From Chara braunii (taxonomy: Eukaryota > Streptophyta > Charophyceae > Charales > Characeae), in the NCBI GenBank assembly GCA_003427395.1, contig BFEA01000979.1:95948-132037 (forward strand): a stretch of 36,090 bases of DNA. Direction: 5' to 3'. The position numbers and the translations under genes were made by a program. Each line of letters starts with the position of its first letter. Positions within the stretch are counted from its first letter, which is position 1. Shown here in pieces: positions 9,100-19,200 of this stretch. The notes under the pieces are model-generated. The model ran no database searches, was not told the DNA's origin, and worked only from the letters and a program-made list of their open reading frames with translations.

Positions 9100-9500
9100 A
9101 AAAGAGTTAGACTGGGCCAGGATGAAGAGAGAAGGAAAAGGGAAACTATTGTTAGCAGATGTAGAGGTTTTTAGAGGCAGAGTAGGGGCCCTACAAGGGG
9201 CCGATGCGTGGTTATATCAGTCGTAAAGCATTGAAGAAGTTGAAGCTCGACTTAAAAGTCCAAAAGCAAGAAGAGCCCATAATCCTTGCAGACAATCGCA
9301 CCATGTGAGTCGAGGATTACGTCGAGGGAGTTCAAACGTATTTTCGCCTAGAGGCAGATGGGAAGGTAGTTCTCCATTCCCTGACCCTCCTCGTCGAGGA
9401 TGATCTCCCATTTGATATAGTCCTAGGAATGGATTAGGGAGAGGCAGCAGGGGCCGCACAACACTTACGTGAGCACGAGTCTAGGCTTCCTATTCTGTCA
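9100..9500 (+). pseudogene. Degraded aspartic protease region of element A pol
   Basis: In the frame starting at 9204 the sequence reads MRGYISRKALKKLKL, then LLVEDDLPFDIVLGMD at about 9387-9434. This is the usual gypsy protease pattern, in which the active site is followed by a flap and an (I/V)LG(M/L)(D/P) segment. The catalytic D-(S/T)-G is lost at a frame break just before 9204 (GADMRG). Stops occur at 9306-9308 (TGA) and 9435-9437 (TAG, where related proteins usually have Trp). Such an enzyme would normally cleave Gag-Pol; this copy cannot. Confidence 0.6.
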
Positions 9501-10768
9501 GGTGGCATAGAGAAAGCCCTCCTGTTCCATGTGTCAGGAGTAGATAACTCCTTGGCACATTGTTGTCGCTGTGCTCCCGAGTTTGCGCGACTAGTCAAGG
9601 AGCAGTTAGAAGAGCAGGTCTTAGTAATTGCCAAGCTGCTGGAAGAGTACGCAGATTTGTTAGAACCTCCTTCGAGAGTAGTTCAGGGTGCTATCTAGCA
9701 TTGCATTGATATAGAGCCTAGCAGTAGAACTCCCAACGGAGCAGTCTGTAGAATGTCTCCTAAGGAGTCAGTGGAGCTACGCAAGCAGCTATAGAAGGGT
9801 TGGATTAGGCCCAGTTCGTCTCCATTTGGAGCACATGTTCTCTTTGTCCCCAAGAAGGAGGGAGAGTTTAGAATGTGTATTGACTATAGGGGTCTGAACG
9901 CAGTCATGATTAAGAATGCAGAACCACTGCCCCGAATAGATGATCTGCTTGATCGGGTGCAGGGCTGCAAGTACTTCACGGAGATAGATTTAAAGTCAGG
10001 GTACCATCAGATTGAAGTCCACGCTGATGCTCAGTACAAGACCATCAGGTCTGGGCATTACGAGTTTATAGTTGTGNNNNNNNNNNNNNNNNNNNNNNNN
10101 NNNNNNACGAGTTTATAGTTGTGCCCTTTGGACTAACCAAGATAGATTTAAAGTCAGGGTACCATCAGATTGAAGTCCACGCTGATGCTCAGTACAAGAC
10201 CGCGTTCCGGACCAGGTATGGGCATTACGAGTTTATAGTTATGCCCTTTGGACTAACCAACACACTGGCCACGTTCTAACGTTGTATGGACGATATGAAC
10301 GATTTGTTTAGGTCGTGGTTAGACAGATTCGTAGTCGTTTATTTAGATGAAATTTTGATTTTTAGCAAGACCCTCCAAGAGCATGAGGCTCATCTGTGGC
10401 ACATCTTGGAAAAGTTGCGTGAGGCAAATCTCAAGATCAACGCGAAGAAGTGTGAGTCGGCCAAGACCGAAATCTTGTACTTGGGCCACGACTTAGATGG
10501 TGATGGCATAAAGCTGGAGGACAGCAAGATCGCAGCGATTAGAGACTGGCCAACTCCTCGTACACTCATAGAGTTAAGATCATTCCTAGGATTGGCCAAC
10601 TACTACAGAAAGTTCGTTAGAAACTTCTCTGGTATCGCTGCTCCCCTTCACAGACTCCTAAAGAAAGAAGCAATCTGGAACTGGGACCAAGACTGCGCTT
10701 CGGCCATGAAGAAGTTGAAGCGGGCATTGATAGAGTACCTAGTCCTCAAGGTAGCTGATTCATCCTAA
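9500..10768 (+). pseudogene. Degraded reverse transcriptase of element A
   Basis: Clear gypsy RT blocks are present: [20 protein letters not shown], then [36 protein letters not shown] (first catalytic Asp), VMPFGLTN, and FVVVYLDEILIFSK. The active-site motif at 10340-10351 reads YLDE where the family has YLDD, so the second catalytic Asp is Glu. Thumb/connection features follow (FLGLANYYRKFVRNFSGIAAPL). Stops are at 9696-9698, 9792-9794, 10277-10279 and 10766-10768. A 30-N gap at 10077-10106 is flanked by two versions of the same segment, which breaks the frame. RT would copy element RNA into DNA; this copy is dead. Confidence 0.9.
10077..10106. other. Assembly gap of 30 N within RT
   Basis: GAGTTTATAGTTGTG lies on both sides of the gap, and about 57 bases from GATAGATTTAAAGTC onward occur both at 9983 and at 10141. 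The left version lacks about nine bases present in the right version (at GCGTTCCGGACC). The join may combine two element copies or alleles. Confidence 0.9.
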
Positions 10769-11130
10769 CCTTTTGTCTTCACCACTGATGCGAGTCTGTA
10801 TGGTATTGGTGCTGTCCTACAGCAAGATGATGGCAATGGGTATAGACCCGTAGAGTTCATGTCTGCCAAGTTACCTTCAGAATAGGTAGCAGCCTCTACT
10901 TATGAGAGGAACGCTCTCAGGCAAGCGTTAGACCATTGGAGACACTAATTTCCTGGGAGGCACTTCAAAGTCTATTCAGACCACGAGACCCTGAGGTGGC
11001 TGAAGACGCAGGCCAAGATGACACCTAAGCTTACTAGGTGGGTTGTAGAGCTAGATCAGTTCGACTTTGAGCTCAAACCCATGAAAGGAAAGTACAATGT
11101 GGTTGCAGATGCTCTAAGTCGGAGAGCCGA
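10769..11130 (+). pseudogene. Degraded RNase H domain of element A
   Basis: In frame with the RT: PFVFTTDASLYGIGAVLQQ (first catalytic Asp), STYERNAL (Glu position), then FKVYSDHETLRWL (next Asp) and VVADALSRR at its end. This is the standard gypsy RNase H that removes RNA from the RNA-DNA hybrid. Stops at 10883-10885 (TAG) and 10946-10948 (TAA) interrupt it. Confidence 0.85.
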
Positions 11131-12762
11131 CTACTTTGGAGCTATAGTTCACTATCTGGACATAGGGACTGACTTACAGCAAAACGCTAGAGATGCGTAT
11201 GCTCAGGACCCTATCTACAGTGATCTCCTCAAGAGAGTAAGGGAGGACCCAGCGAGTGAACCTGATTATCGCACCACAAACGGGTTACTATTTGAGAAGA
11301 CAGACGTCGCAGATCGGCTGTGCATCCCCAATAGTGAAGAGATCCGGAGTTTGATCTTAGGGGAATGTCACGATACTGAAGGACACTTCGGTTGGCAAAA
11401 GAAGACATTAGCCAACCTGACACATGCTTATACGATGTCTGGCATGAAAGCTGACTGCATAGAGTAGGTGCGTAGTTGCAAGGTATGCCAGCACAACAAA
11501 ACTATGACGCGAGCCCCATTGGGTCTTCTCAGACCCTTGCCTATTCCTTCAGGACCCGGGGAGTCTGTGTCCATTGACTTTATGGATGCTGGGGTCAGGA
11601 GTAGGCATCGCAAGGGCCAAGTCATGGTAGTAGTTGACCGTTTTAGCAAGTGTGCGTTTTTTGTTCCCTTGCCTTCTGAGGCGCGTACAGAGTTAGTTAT
11701 AGAGAAGTTTTTTGACGCCTGGGTAAGTGAGCACGGTATTCCGGTATCTACGGTTAGCGACAGAGATACGCGGTTTACTAGTCAGCATTGGCAGGAACTT
11801 ATATGTCATCTGGCCGCCATCCAGAGACTAACAGTCAGACTGAACAGATGAATAAGATCCTGCAGCAGATACTCAGGATGTACATTAGGCCGAATCAGAT
11901 CAACTGGGATGAGATGACCCCTAAAGTAGCTAGTGCTTACAATAACAGTGTTCACCTAGCTACTTGCCGGACTCCAAACGAGTTGCACAAGTCTTTCAGA
12001 CCACGCAGGCAGTTCAAAGGACTAAATCGTGACCAGATACAAAGACTGCCACCCAGAACTAGAGAGTTTGCCCTACAGCATGAGAAAGAAACCGCAAGAG
12101 TGACCGACAATCTAAGAAAAGCTCGACACAGAACGATTGAGCAAGCTAACAAGCGTTGTCGGCCATCACAGTTCCAGGTAGGTGACTTAGTCAGGCTGAA
12201 GTCCAAGGAGTTCGACCCAGAAGAGAACATCTCACAAAAGCTGTTGCCTGCGTATAGGGGACCGTGGCCTGTCCTAGAAGTGAAAGGCGGAGAGGACAGA
12301 CCTTCCTACACAGTAAAGATTCCGCCACACCTCCACACATACCCAGTCTTCCATGCATCCAAATTGTTACCTTGTGTCACAAGCCAGCAATTTCGGTTGC
12401 GTCGATCGATGATTCCTCCGGATATGGATGGCACATACGATATAGATTGCATTGTGGAAGAGGATGTGTTCCGGACCGGAGGTAGGGGTTGTTCACAAGA
12501 GCAGTACAAAGTCAGGTTTGCTTATCAAGAACCGGAGGATGACCGATGGTTCACAAGAACCGAACTCTTAGAGACCGCTCCCGACATAGTCCACGCCTAT
12601 GAAAGAGAAAAGAAAGGTAAAGGTCCTGTCTTGCGTTCAAGTATTCAACCTCGAATTTGGGCAGGCGGGAGTGAAACGATTTTCATCTGTTACAGTGACA
12701 GATGCAGTACCCAGGGCTTGATCCGTATACCTCCCCTTCACCCATGTACAATTCCCCGTTGA
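11131..12762 (+). pseudogene. Integrase with chromodomain-like tail of element A, frameshifted
   Basis: The HHCC zinc-binding part is visible (ECHDTEGHFG..., then CKVCQ). The catalytic core has Asp in SVSIDFMDAG, Asp in VSDRDTRFTS, and Glu in GRHPETNSQTE. A stop lies at 11465-11467. A 1-nt shift with a small deletion near 11800 separates the second catalytic Asp from the catalytic Glu. The second frame then stays open for 324 codons, to the TGA at 12760-12762. It includes the C-terminal SH3-like GDLVRLKSKEFDPEENISQK, then PVFHASKLLP and a chromodomain-like block (DIDCIVEEDVF...YKVRF...DRWFTRTELLE). That tail places the element in the chromovirus group, whose integrases target chromatin. The open frame reads about 90 bases into the right LTR. 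Confidence 0.88.
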
Positions 12763-13615
12763 CCCGTGTGTTTGAACCCGCGACCTGTGTCCCAAAAGTC
12801 GTATGTTCAGCTGCTGTATGTAGTGCGATGACTGGGTCTTGAACCGTAGGTCTGCGCTTAGGAGTCTTAGCAGTAGTATAGGTCGTAGCTGCTACAGTTT
12901 CTGAAAGGTCAAGTCCACGACCTTCTAGAAGCCTGTAGACTGGCTCTTTGTATGTCCTAGGAGTCAGTGCACGTCTGAGTCAGCGAAGGGCAGTCCTAGC
13001 ACAGTCAGCGAAGGGCAGTCCTAGCACAGTCAGCAAAGGGCAGTCCAAGTCCTACCTAGCCTAGTCAGTGGTACCCAGTCCCAGTCGCACTTTGTCAGTC
13101 AGCAAGTACCATGTGGGACTGTGTGCACCCCGGGCCCAGGGTCCAAGGTTAGACCAATGACGATCCAAAGTATAAATAAAGATGCAGCGTCAAGTCATTC
13201 ATTCATTCTGCCTGTGAGCCGTGCGGAAGCGCTGTCAGAGCGTCTTGTGTATGAAGGTCTGCAGGTGCCTGAAGAGGAAGTGGGTTAAGAGGAGGAAGAT
13301 GCGGCCATAGCCGCCAGTTAGTGGTAGGAGGTAGATGATAACCATAGCTGTCAGTTTGTGTTGTGTGTGTGTGCGGGACATCCAGGGTGATCCAGAGTGA
13401 GTCTGTGTGTGTGCGAACAAGTTGCTGGGGGATACAGTCGATCGATTGGGAATCTTTGTCTGGTGTTGGTGCCATAGCCGTTCAAGACAAGTTTGAGTCT
13501 GAGCTGTGTTCCTGGCTACGTTTATCTCTGAGCTTTGTGTGGGTGCTGTTGCGCCAGGTGTGATCGTCATCTGTTTGCATGCATGCTGAGCTTGAAGGAG
13601 ACAAGTCTGATCGCA
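12672..13615 (+). repeat. Right LTR of element A
   Basis: The 3' end (GATCGCA at 13609-13615) matches the left LTR end. The start is placed at TGAAACG (12672), after a purine-rich GGGCAGGCGGGAG (12659-12671) that could be the polypurine tract. This choice comes from the inverted relative at 14238-15232, which matches upstream of the left-LTR start, through CCCAGGGCTTGATCC and GAACCCGCGACCTGTGT. If only the left LTR were used, the start would be 12846. It contains TATAAATA at 13171-13178 and three 25-bp units at about 12979-13048. Confidence 0.75.
13171..13178 (+). promoter_or_regulatory. TATA box of the right LTR
   Basis: TATAAATA, followed by AAGATGCAGCG, at a position shared with the left LTR and, as TATAAAGC, with the inverted LTR at 14676-14683. 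It is a candidate core promoter that could drive transcription into 13.2-14.2 kb. Activity is inferred only. Confidence 0.5.
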
Positions 13616-14237
13616 CTTTCAGCTGTTTCAGGGGAGATCGACCAGAGATACAAGAGATATGGAGGAGAGATGGATAGATGGAATGGAAAGGTAAAAGCGT
13701 GGAGAAGAGATGATGGTGAAGGCATGAGAAGGACATGGCGGAGATATGGCGGATGGAAAGGAGGAAATATGAAGGAGAGATGGAAGAGGGGGGACGATCG
13801 AAAGGGGCTAAAACGATTTGACGATCATTATCGCGGGGAGAAGCAAGAGAAATGGAGTAGATATGGAGGACAGATGGAGGAGAGAGGAGGAGAAGAAATG
13901 GAGGGGAGATGGGGGATAGATGGAGGAGGAGGACGACAAAGGGAGGAGAGGTGGGGGATAGATGGAGGAGATATGGAGGAGAAATGAAGTAGAAATGGAG
14001 AACAGATGGAGAAGAGACGGAGCAGATATGCACGAAACTATTCCAGGGAGCAGGGAATATGGAAAAGAGATGGGGGGGGTAGAGCAAGAGATGACGATGA
14101 GAGATAGAGGGGAAAGGGTAAGAGATGAAAGGACGGGGATAGGACGAGAGATGAAGGCGGCATGGAGGAGAGGTGAGCGAGTGGTGAAGAATGGATGAAG
14201 GACAAATGGAGGAGGTGGGAAGACGAGGAGATCACGC
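13616..14237. repeat. Strand-biased purine-rich low-complexity tract
   Basis: About 620 bases between element A and the inverted LTR, made largely of degenerate GGAGGAGAGATGG / GAGATATGGAGGA-type units on the plus strand. The minus strand therefore gives Ser/Pro/Leu-rich open frames, and the plus strand gives Glu/Arg/Trp/Gly-rich ones; neither looks like a real protein. Such tracts can form triplexes. Confidence 0.7.
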
Positions 14238-15232
14238 TGCAATCAGACTCGCTTTCTTTCTTGCTTCACACGCATGCAAACAGGTGACACAGTAAACTGG
14301 CGATATGCGCCCAACTCAGAACTCAGAGATATGGAACCAAGAACAGCAACTCGCTTTAGATAAGCTATGGCGCAATAGCGCCCAACAACTTTTGTTCGTC
14401 ACTGTGCTCGACTTCACCATTCACACATACTCAACTCTAGATCACCCTGGATACCCCATACGCAACACACTCTGTATACACGCACACACGCACACTGCAC
14501 TCACCTACAGCTATGGCAGCGCTAGCCGCTGTCGCTACCTACAGCTATGGCTACGCTATCTCTGTCAGCCCGCTTCGACTTCAGGCGCATCTGCAGACCA
14601 CCTCGCACAAGACGCTCAAGCAGCGCTTCCGCATGGCTTACGCAGAAATGAATACATGACTGATCGCTGCCTCTTGCTTTATACTTCTGTAGCTTGTTGG
14701 TCTGCCCCTTTCCCATGCCCTGGGTGCACACAGTCCCACACGGTACTTGCTTGACTGGACCCTGACTGACTGGGACTGATACCACTGACTGCATGGGGAC
14801 TTATTGTCAACTCACCGCAGTCGCACTGCCGACGTACTGCAGTTGACCTCGCCACTTGCCCACTTGCCTCTGTCTAAACGTGAGCAAGCTCCGAAAGGCC
14901 ACTTCCGGACCTTCCGGAAGTCCGTAGACTTGGCCTTTCGGTACCGTAGCAGCTACTACCTTGACCTTTCAGGACTACAGCAGCTACGACTTTGACCCTT
15001 CGGAGGGGCTACAGCTACGACTCCTAAGACCTGCTAAGACCTACAAACGACAGGTCTACAGATCGAACCCCTACAACCTACGGACCTATGACAGCCTACC
15101 AACTACTGTGAATACACAAGTCACGGGTTCAACTCTTAGGGTCGACTCAGATACTGTACACAGGTGAAGTGAGGACTAGGGATCGAGCCCTGGGATCTGC
15201 ATTGGCTACTGCGAAAGGTGGAGTCCGTTTCA
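14238..15232 (-). mobile_element. Inverted LTR related to element A, probably solo
   Basis: On the minus strand it reads TGAAACGG... and ends ...GTCTGATTGCA, matching the element A LTR along its length, with much more divergence. Shared landmarks (minus) include a TATAAAG box, GGGACTGTGTGCACCCAGGG, GAAGCGCT..AGCGTCTTGTG, and GTTTGCATGC near the end. No PBS follows its 3' end and no internal region is attached, so it is a solo LTR or isolated fragment. ACGC directly flanks both ends (14234-14237 and 15233-15236), consistent with a short target duplication. Confidence 0.75.
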
Positions 15233-15590
15233 ACGCACAAGAACAAATGAAGGGAGTTCTTTTTTGCAGCCCTGGGTCCCTTCTTTTTGCAGCCGTTATT
15301 CCACCAATGACAGGGAGTTCTTTTTTTGTTGTTTTGAGTGAATACTGCAAATCAGTTATGTGGATTTGTCCGTCTGATGGACTTGGAAACCGGCTCTGTA
15401 TCTATTCATAATATTTTGACTTGCCCATTGAATAAGAATCGTTTTTTTTTTTTTTAATTAAGGAACCGGACTGATGTTCTTCAGAATGCAAAGGAGTCGG
15501 AGTCTTAAGGTTGTTTTCGTATATATAAAAAGAGGGCTGTCTATTCTGGGTTCGAACGGAGTAATTGTTGACCAACCACCGTCCATATTT
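15233..15590. other. No gene recognised
   Basis: Contains two copies of AGGGAGTTCTTTTTT (about 15250 and 15312), each near TTTTTGCAGCC-type sequence, and a T-run at 15441-15453. It may be an intron or upstream sequence of the following possible gene. Confidence 0.4.
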
Positions 15591-15977
15591 AGGCCAACTT
15601 TTAGTCCAGATGCTTTACATGGAGGGTGTGTCTGTACCAGCTTCTTCTATGTACACCTGTGCTGAAGCAACTTCCACAAATTTAAACTTTTCGGTTGTCA
15701 TACAAAACCGATCTTCAACTTCATTTGTGGGGTATCAATTGCTAAGCTCTTCCCTTCACTTCTCTTTCTTTTTGCGTGTGCAAGTAGGCCAACTTTTAGT
15801 CCAGATGCTTTACATTGAGGGTGTGTCTGTACCAGCTTCTTCTATGTACACCTGTGCTGAAGCAACTTCGACAAATTCGAACTTTTCGGTTGTCATACAA
15901 AACCGATCTTCAACTTCATTTGTGGGGTATCAATTGCTAAGCTCCTCCCTTCACTTCTCTTTCTTTTTGCGTGTGCA
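15591..15977 (+). repeat. 195-bp tandem duplication, in frame
   Basis: Two copies start at 15591 and 15786 (AGGCCAACTTTTAGTCCAGA). They differ at only a handful of bases. The 195-base period is a multiple of three, and one frame stays open across both, reading GQLLVQMLY.EGVSVPASS in each. The differences include two that change residues (Met/Ile, Leu/Ser) and two that are silent. The open frame is Ser/Phe/Leu-rich, no domain is recognised and splice signals are unclear. It could be coding or only a recent duplication in an intron. Confidence 0.8.
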
Positions 15978-16236
15978 TCTCTTCTTGCTTTTCTGTTTGC
16001 ATGCTACACCAGCTTCTTCTAAGCTCTTCCTTTTCTTTCCGAACTCTTCCCTCTGCAAATGTATGCTGCCCGCTGATTATCCCCCTCCCCCCTCTGTCCG
16101 CCGCGCGCGAAGCCGCGGCGGGTCCACTTGTTGATACTCAATTCTCAAATGAGTGGGTGAAAGTCTGTTCAAAGAAGGTTGTTTGCTTGTTCTTCCTATT
16201 CTTACGAGGGACCCTTGGCTGTGGACCTTGTTGCAG

Positions 16237-16776
16237 GTCATCAAGAATCCACCTTACACGTCAATTCACCCTCCCGAGTATGTAGGAAACGACAAAGGAG
16301 ATAACGCCCTCGGTGAAGGGGGGTTGATCAGGGAGGAATTGAAGAGGTTCCAGGGGGCGTCATCTGTTCAGTCATTTGCTAGAGCATCCCCTTTGGCGTT
16401 GACGGCTGGTAAGCTGACAGACCTTTCTGCCCAGCTTGCACGAGCGCAAATTGCCCTTCTTGAGGAGCAGTGCAACAGCTCTCGCACCACGAGTGAAGGA
16501 ACCATAACCCCAGAGTCTTCGCAGGAGGGAAGCTGTGTGACCTCCACAAATGGCAGCTCCAGAAGCACGAGCAAGCCGGGAACGCCAAGGCACCAGTTGA
16601 AGCGTAGAAGCAGCTTGGACGGATCGCTACCACCTTTTCGAGCGGGAGGAGTGCTACGGAGGTTATCTTTGAAGGAGACAAACATACCCACCCGATCCGT
16701 GACGCAGCCAAGGTCACCTGGCAGCAAGGCCCGAGCTCCCGCCAAGCTGAAGGATGCTGGCAGCCCTTTTGTATGA
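16237..16776 (+). CDS. Candidate last exon of an unidentified host gene
   Basis: An acceptor-like GTGGACCTTGTTGCAG ends at 16236. From 16237 the frame is open to TGA at 16774-16776 (180 codons after the junction, starting VIKNPPYTSIHPPEYVGND). The first third is mixed and hydrophilic. A helical stretch with LTAGKLTDLSAQLARAQIAL follows, then a long Ser/Thr/Pro/Arg/Lys-rich tail (GTPRHQLKRRSSLDGSLPP, LRRLSLKETNIPTRS) that looks disordered and phosphorylatable. Composition is balanced and unlike the repeat-driven frames nearby, which favours real coding. The family is not recognised. The stop may be the true end, or GTATGA at 16772 may instead be a donor into a later exon. Upstream exons were not found. 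Confidence 0.55.
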   Translation, partial: VIKNPPYTSIHPPEYVGNDKGDNALGEGGLIREELKRFQGASSVQSFARASPLALTAGKLTDLSAQLARAQIALLEEQCNSSRTTSEGTITPESSQEGSCVTSTNGSSRSTSKPGTPRHQLKRRSSLDGSLPPFRAGGVLRRLSLKETNIPTRSVTQPRSPGSKARAPAKLKDAGSPFV

Positions 16777-18780
16777 TAGGTATAGTTTCTTTTCCACTCT
16801 AGTCCACATTCAATTGAGAATCACCACCAGTTCCTTCCGCTTCCTTTGGTCCTTGTCCTCTCTGCTTTCTGTCGGTGTGGCTGCACTGCTGATGGTGATG
16901 ATGTATGCGGAAGTCGAAGAACTTCGGCTTAGTTTCTCGTTCCTCCCTGGAGCATAGTTCCATGCTGTCAGCTCTCGTACGTACGTGCCTCGCTTCCTAT
17001 TTAATATGCAACTGCAACGCAGCGAGAGGCAGGCATTCCAGTCATGTGCAGCTATCAGAAAACAATGTGTGGAGGGTGGACCGCATGTGCCCCATGCCTG
17101 AGAGGATGAAGGTCTCTGGTAAACCATTGAGGGGTTCGTTCTCTCGTAAAGGGACCAGCTCAGCCAGTCACCAGTTTCAGGATGGTTAGCGACCTGCCAA
17201 CTCTGCCGGTCGATCGTATCCCCCTCTTGTCGGCATTACGTTTCCATTCTCATCCTCATTTGCGGTCTAAGAAGTCCTCGGAGTGTTCTGCATCCCCTTT
17301 CCTCGTATCATGTAATGTGCAGGGTGCTGCTCTGTGCTTGGGATATTATTCGCACTGACTGCTTACGCTCAACGAGTTCCCCAAAGCACCAGACTTCATA
17401 TGGCAGCGTAGAGCAGCGGAGATGATGTACAGCAGCATGGTGAAGACGAAGGGCGGCAAAGTTTGATAGATCTTTTGCTGTTATTCTCGATGAGCTTCTC
17501 TCCGTGCCCTACCTACTGATTGATTTGCTCCTTGAGGTGCAGGCCCTGGCAGGCAGCTGGGCAGCGGGTTTTGTCGTTCATTAGGATCTCTCTCCTTCTT
17601 TTTTTTCCCTCTCTATCTATCTGTCTGCTTCTTTGTCAGGGGATGATCACTTCTTCATGCTCCCTTTTCTTCTCTTCTCTGTAAACGTGTATTAGAACCC
17701 CTAGAACACAGCCTATGCTATTTTTAGCTACCTTCCTGCACTTAGCGCTGGTTGGGGATAGCACTCGTGGGGGGTATATGTTTCGCGTCACGGCACACTC
17801 ACACTAGGAATATTTCGACTGGGCTCTGGACGTGACCAGCGTCAGATGCGTCCATATAGAGCGCCGTGAGATACAGTCAGGAAAGTGCTCGTGTGGGTAT
17901 GACCTCAGTGAGTTATTTGCAGTCACATATAGAGCTTGGGAGAAAGGGAGGTAATGGGATGTTTCCGGTTCTTCTTGGCCAGGTCGTTGGCGATGTGTCA
18001 GTTGTTCTGACACTCTCCTCCGTTACATTTGTTGCAGAAGTTGGCCTTTTTCTATTTCTTAAATTCTTAGTAATTTGTTTTACCCAAAAGCGATGGAGCG
18101 CGTGTAGTATAAAATGTCTCTTCTCGCCTCTCATGGAACTTGCGATAGATCGATGCCATAATGGAAGGAAGTGGCCACGAACGAGCAGCTTGTCCCAAGC
18201 TTCTGGCATGTTTTTACCTGTCAAGCGCAACCTAGCAAGCTTGGTATCATCACAGATAGCGAGCCCACACGGCCACTCAGCGCTGTAGTTTTTTTTACCC
18301 TTTCATCAGTGACTGCATCAATTTGGCTGCTGCTGCTCGGATGCCTGTCCGCTCACAAGCCTGAGCCCACAAATTACAGCGAACAAGCAAGCGAACAGCA
18401 AGTGGAAGTGGAATCGCACAAAGAGAAGGGTAGCATGTTACTTCCTCCCAACAAGAGCAGAGGGTCTGTGTGAGGAAGGGTGGAGGCTCTGTCAGCACTG
18501 CAGAGACATTTTTAGCAGAGACATTGGTGGTCGTCCTCACAGTTGCATCGAGGATGTGGTAAGGGCATCACACATTCCGGTAAATGAGTGGCGTTATGTT
18601 GTGCCAAATTCAATCAATCAACGCTCGCTCAGAGTCCGCAGTGCCCGAAAGAGAGCGCTTTGTCTTGGGAAAGAATCCGAACGAGATCCAGGATGCGGGC
18701 CTCGAGAAACGGTGTGCGTTCCATTCTGCAGACAGACAGATTTACCTTTCGTCCGGAGGCAAAGACGCGGCACACACTCA
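16777..18780. other. No convincing gene; possible downstream exons
   Basis: Frame 17022-17189 (from GRHSSHVQLSENNVWRVDR to a stop after SASHQFQDG) is preceded by GCAACGCAG and resembles the Ser/Arg-rich tail upstream. Its phase does not fit a simple splice from 16771. Another short frame at about 17310-17420 ends KHQTSYGSVEQRR. These may be 3' exons or chance. The rest to 18780 shows no domain. Confidence 0.3.
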
Positions 18781-18785
18781 TTTGG

Positions 18786-19200
18786 CCATGAGCTCAGACA
18801 TCTCCCCGAAGAGCGGGTGTCATCCTCTGGGTACGGAACCCAGTGTGAACCAAGATCTGCCGAGTTGGTTGGCGGCTTGATCTCGTTTTCAAGAACACAC
18901 TGGCCAGGACCGGAAAAGGTGCATGCATTCTGGAGGAGGAGAGGGCAATGCAGCGGAAGGCAATGCAGCCACAAGCTAATCTGCTGGGAGAGGGGAGAGC
19001 AGGTGTTACCTGGCTGGCTGGCTGGCTGGCTGGCTGATGTCGAACTGGGTCTATCTTGAAGTCAATTTTCAAGGACACACAGTTATGGTCAAACATCCAG
19101 AACTGAATAAGGGACCCGTGTTCTGCAGTGCAAACACCGGCCAGCCAAGAGCTCTGACATGTCTCCTGGGAGAGCAGGCGTCGTCTGGGTAGCAAGCATT
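18786..19200. repeat. Degenerate duplication with a CTGG tract
   Basis: GAGCTCAGACATCTCCCCGA at about 18790 resembles GAGCTCTGACATGTCTCCTG at 19150, and each is followed by a GTCGTC/GTCATC..CTGGGTA sequence. GTTTTCAAGAACACACTGG (18886) resembles ATTTTCAAGGACACACAGT (19065). A CTGG tetranucleotide repeat lies between them at 19010-19036. The overlapping open frames look like by-products. Confidence 0.5.

Larger units (their letters stand above)
3265..13615 (+). mobile_element. Element A: decayed Ty3/gypsy chromovirus LTR retrotransposon
   Basis: Two related terminal repeats flank an internal region with a tRNA-iMet-type PBS, gag with a zinc knuckle, and pol in the gypsy order protease, RT, RNase H, integrase, chromodomain-like tail. 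In pol there are at least nine in-frame stops and one clear frameshift; gag has several more breaks. Autonomous movement is therefore not possible from this copy. The leader (3988-7189) is unusually long because a different LTR (4768-5976) and several GA tracts lie inside it. The right LTR extends about 174 bases further 5' than the left one. CTTTC occurs both at 3260-3264 and at 13616-13620, but whether it is a true target-site duplication is unclear. Confidence 0.85.

Noticed and set aside
13482-14242. Minus-strand Ser/Pro/Leu-rich open frames of 144-201 codons
   Set aside because: They are the complement of the purine-rich low-complexity tract and lack stops because of composition.
18556-19059. 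167-codon open frame
   Set aside because: Three overlapping frames are open here, it runs into the CTGG repeat, and no domain is seen.
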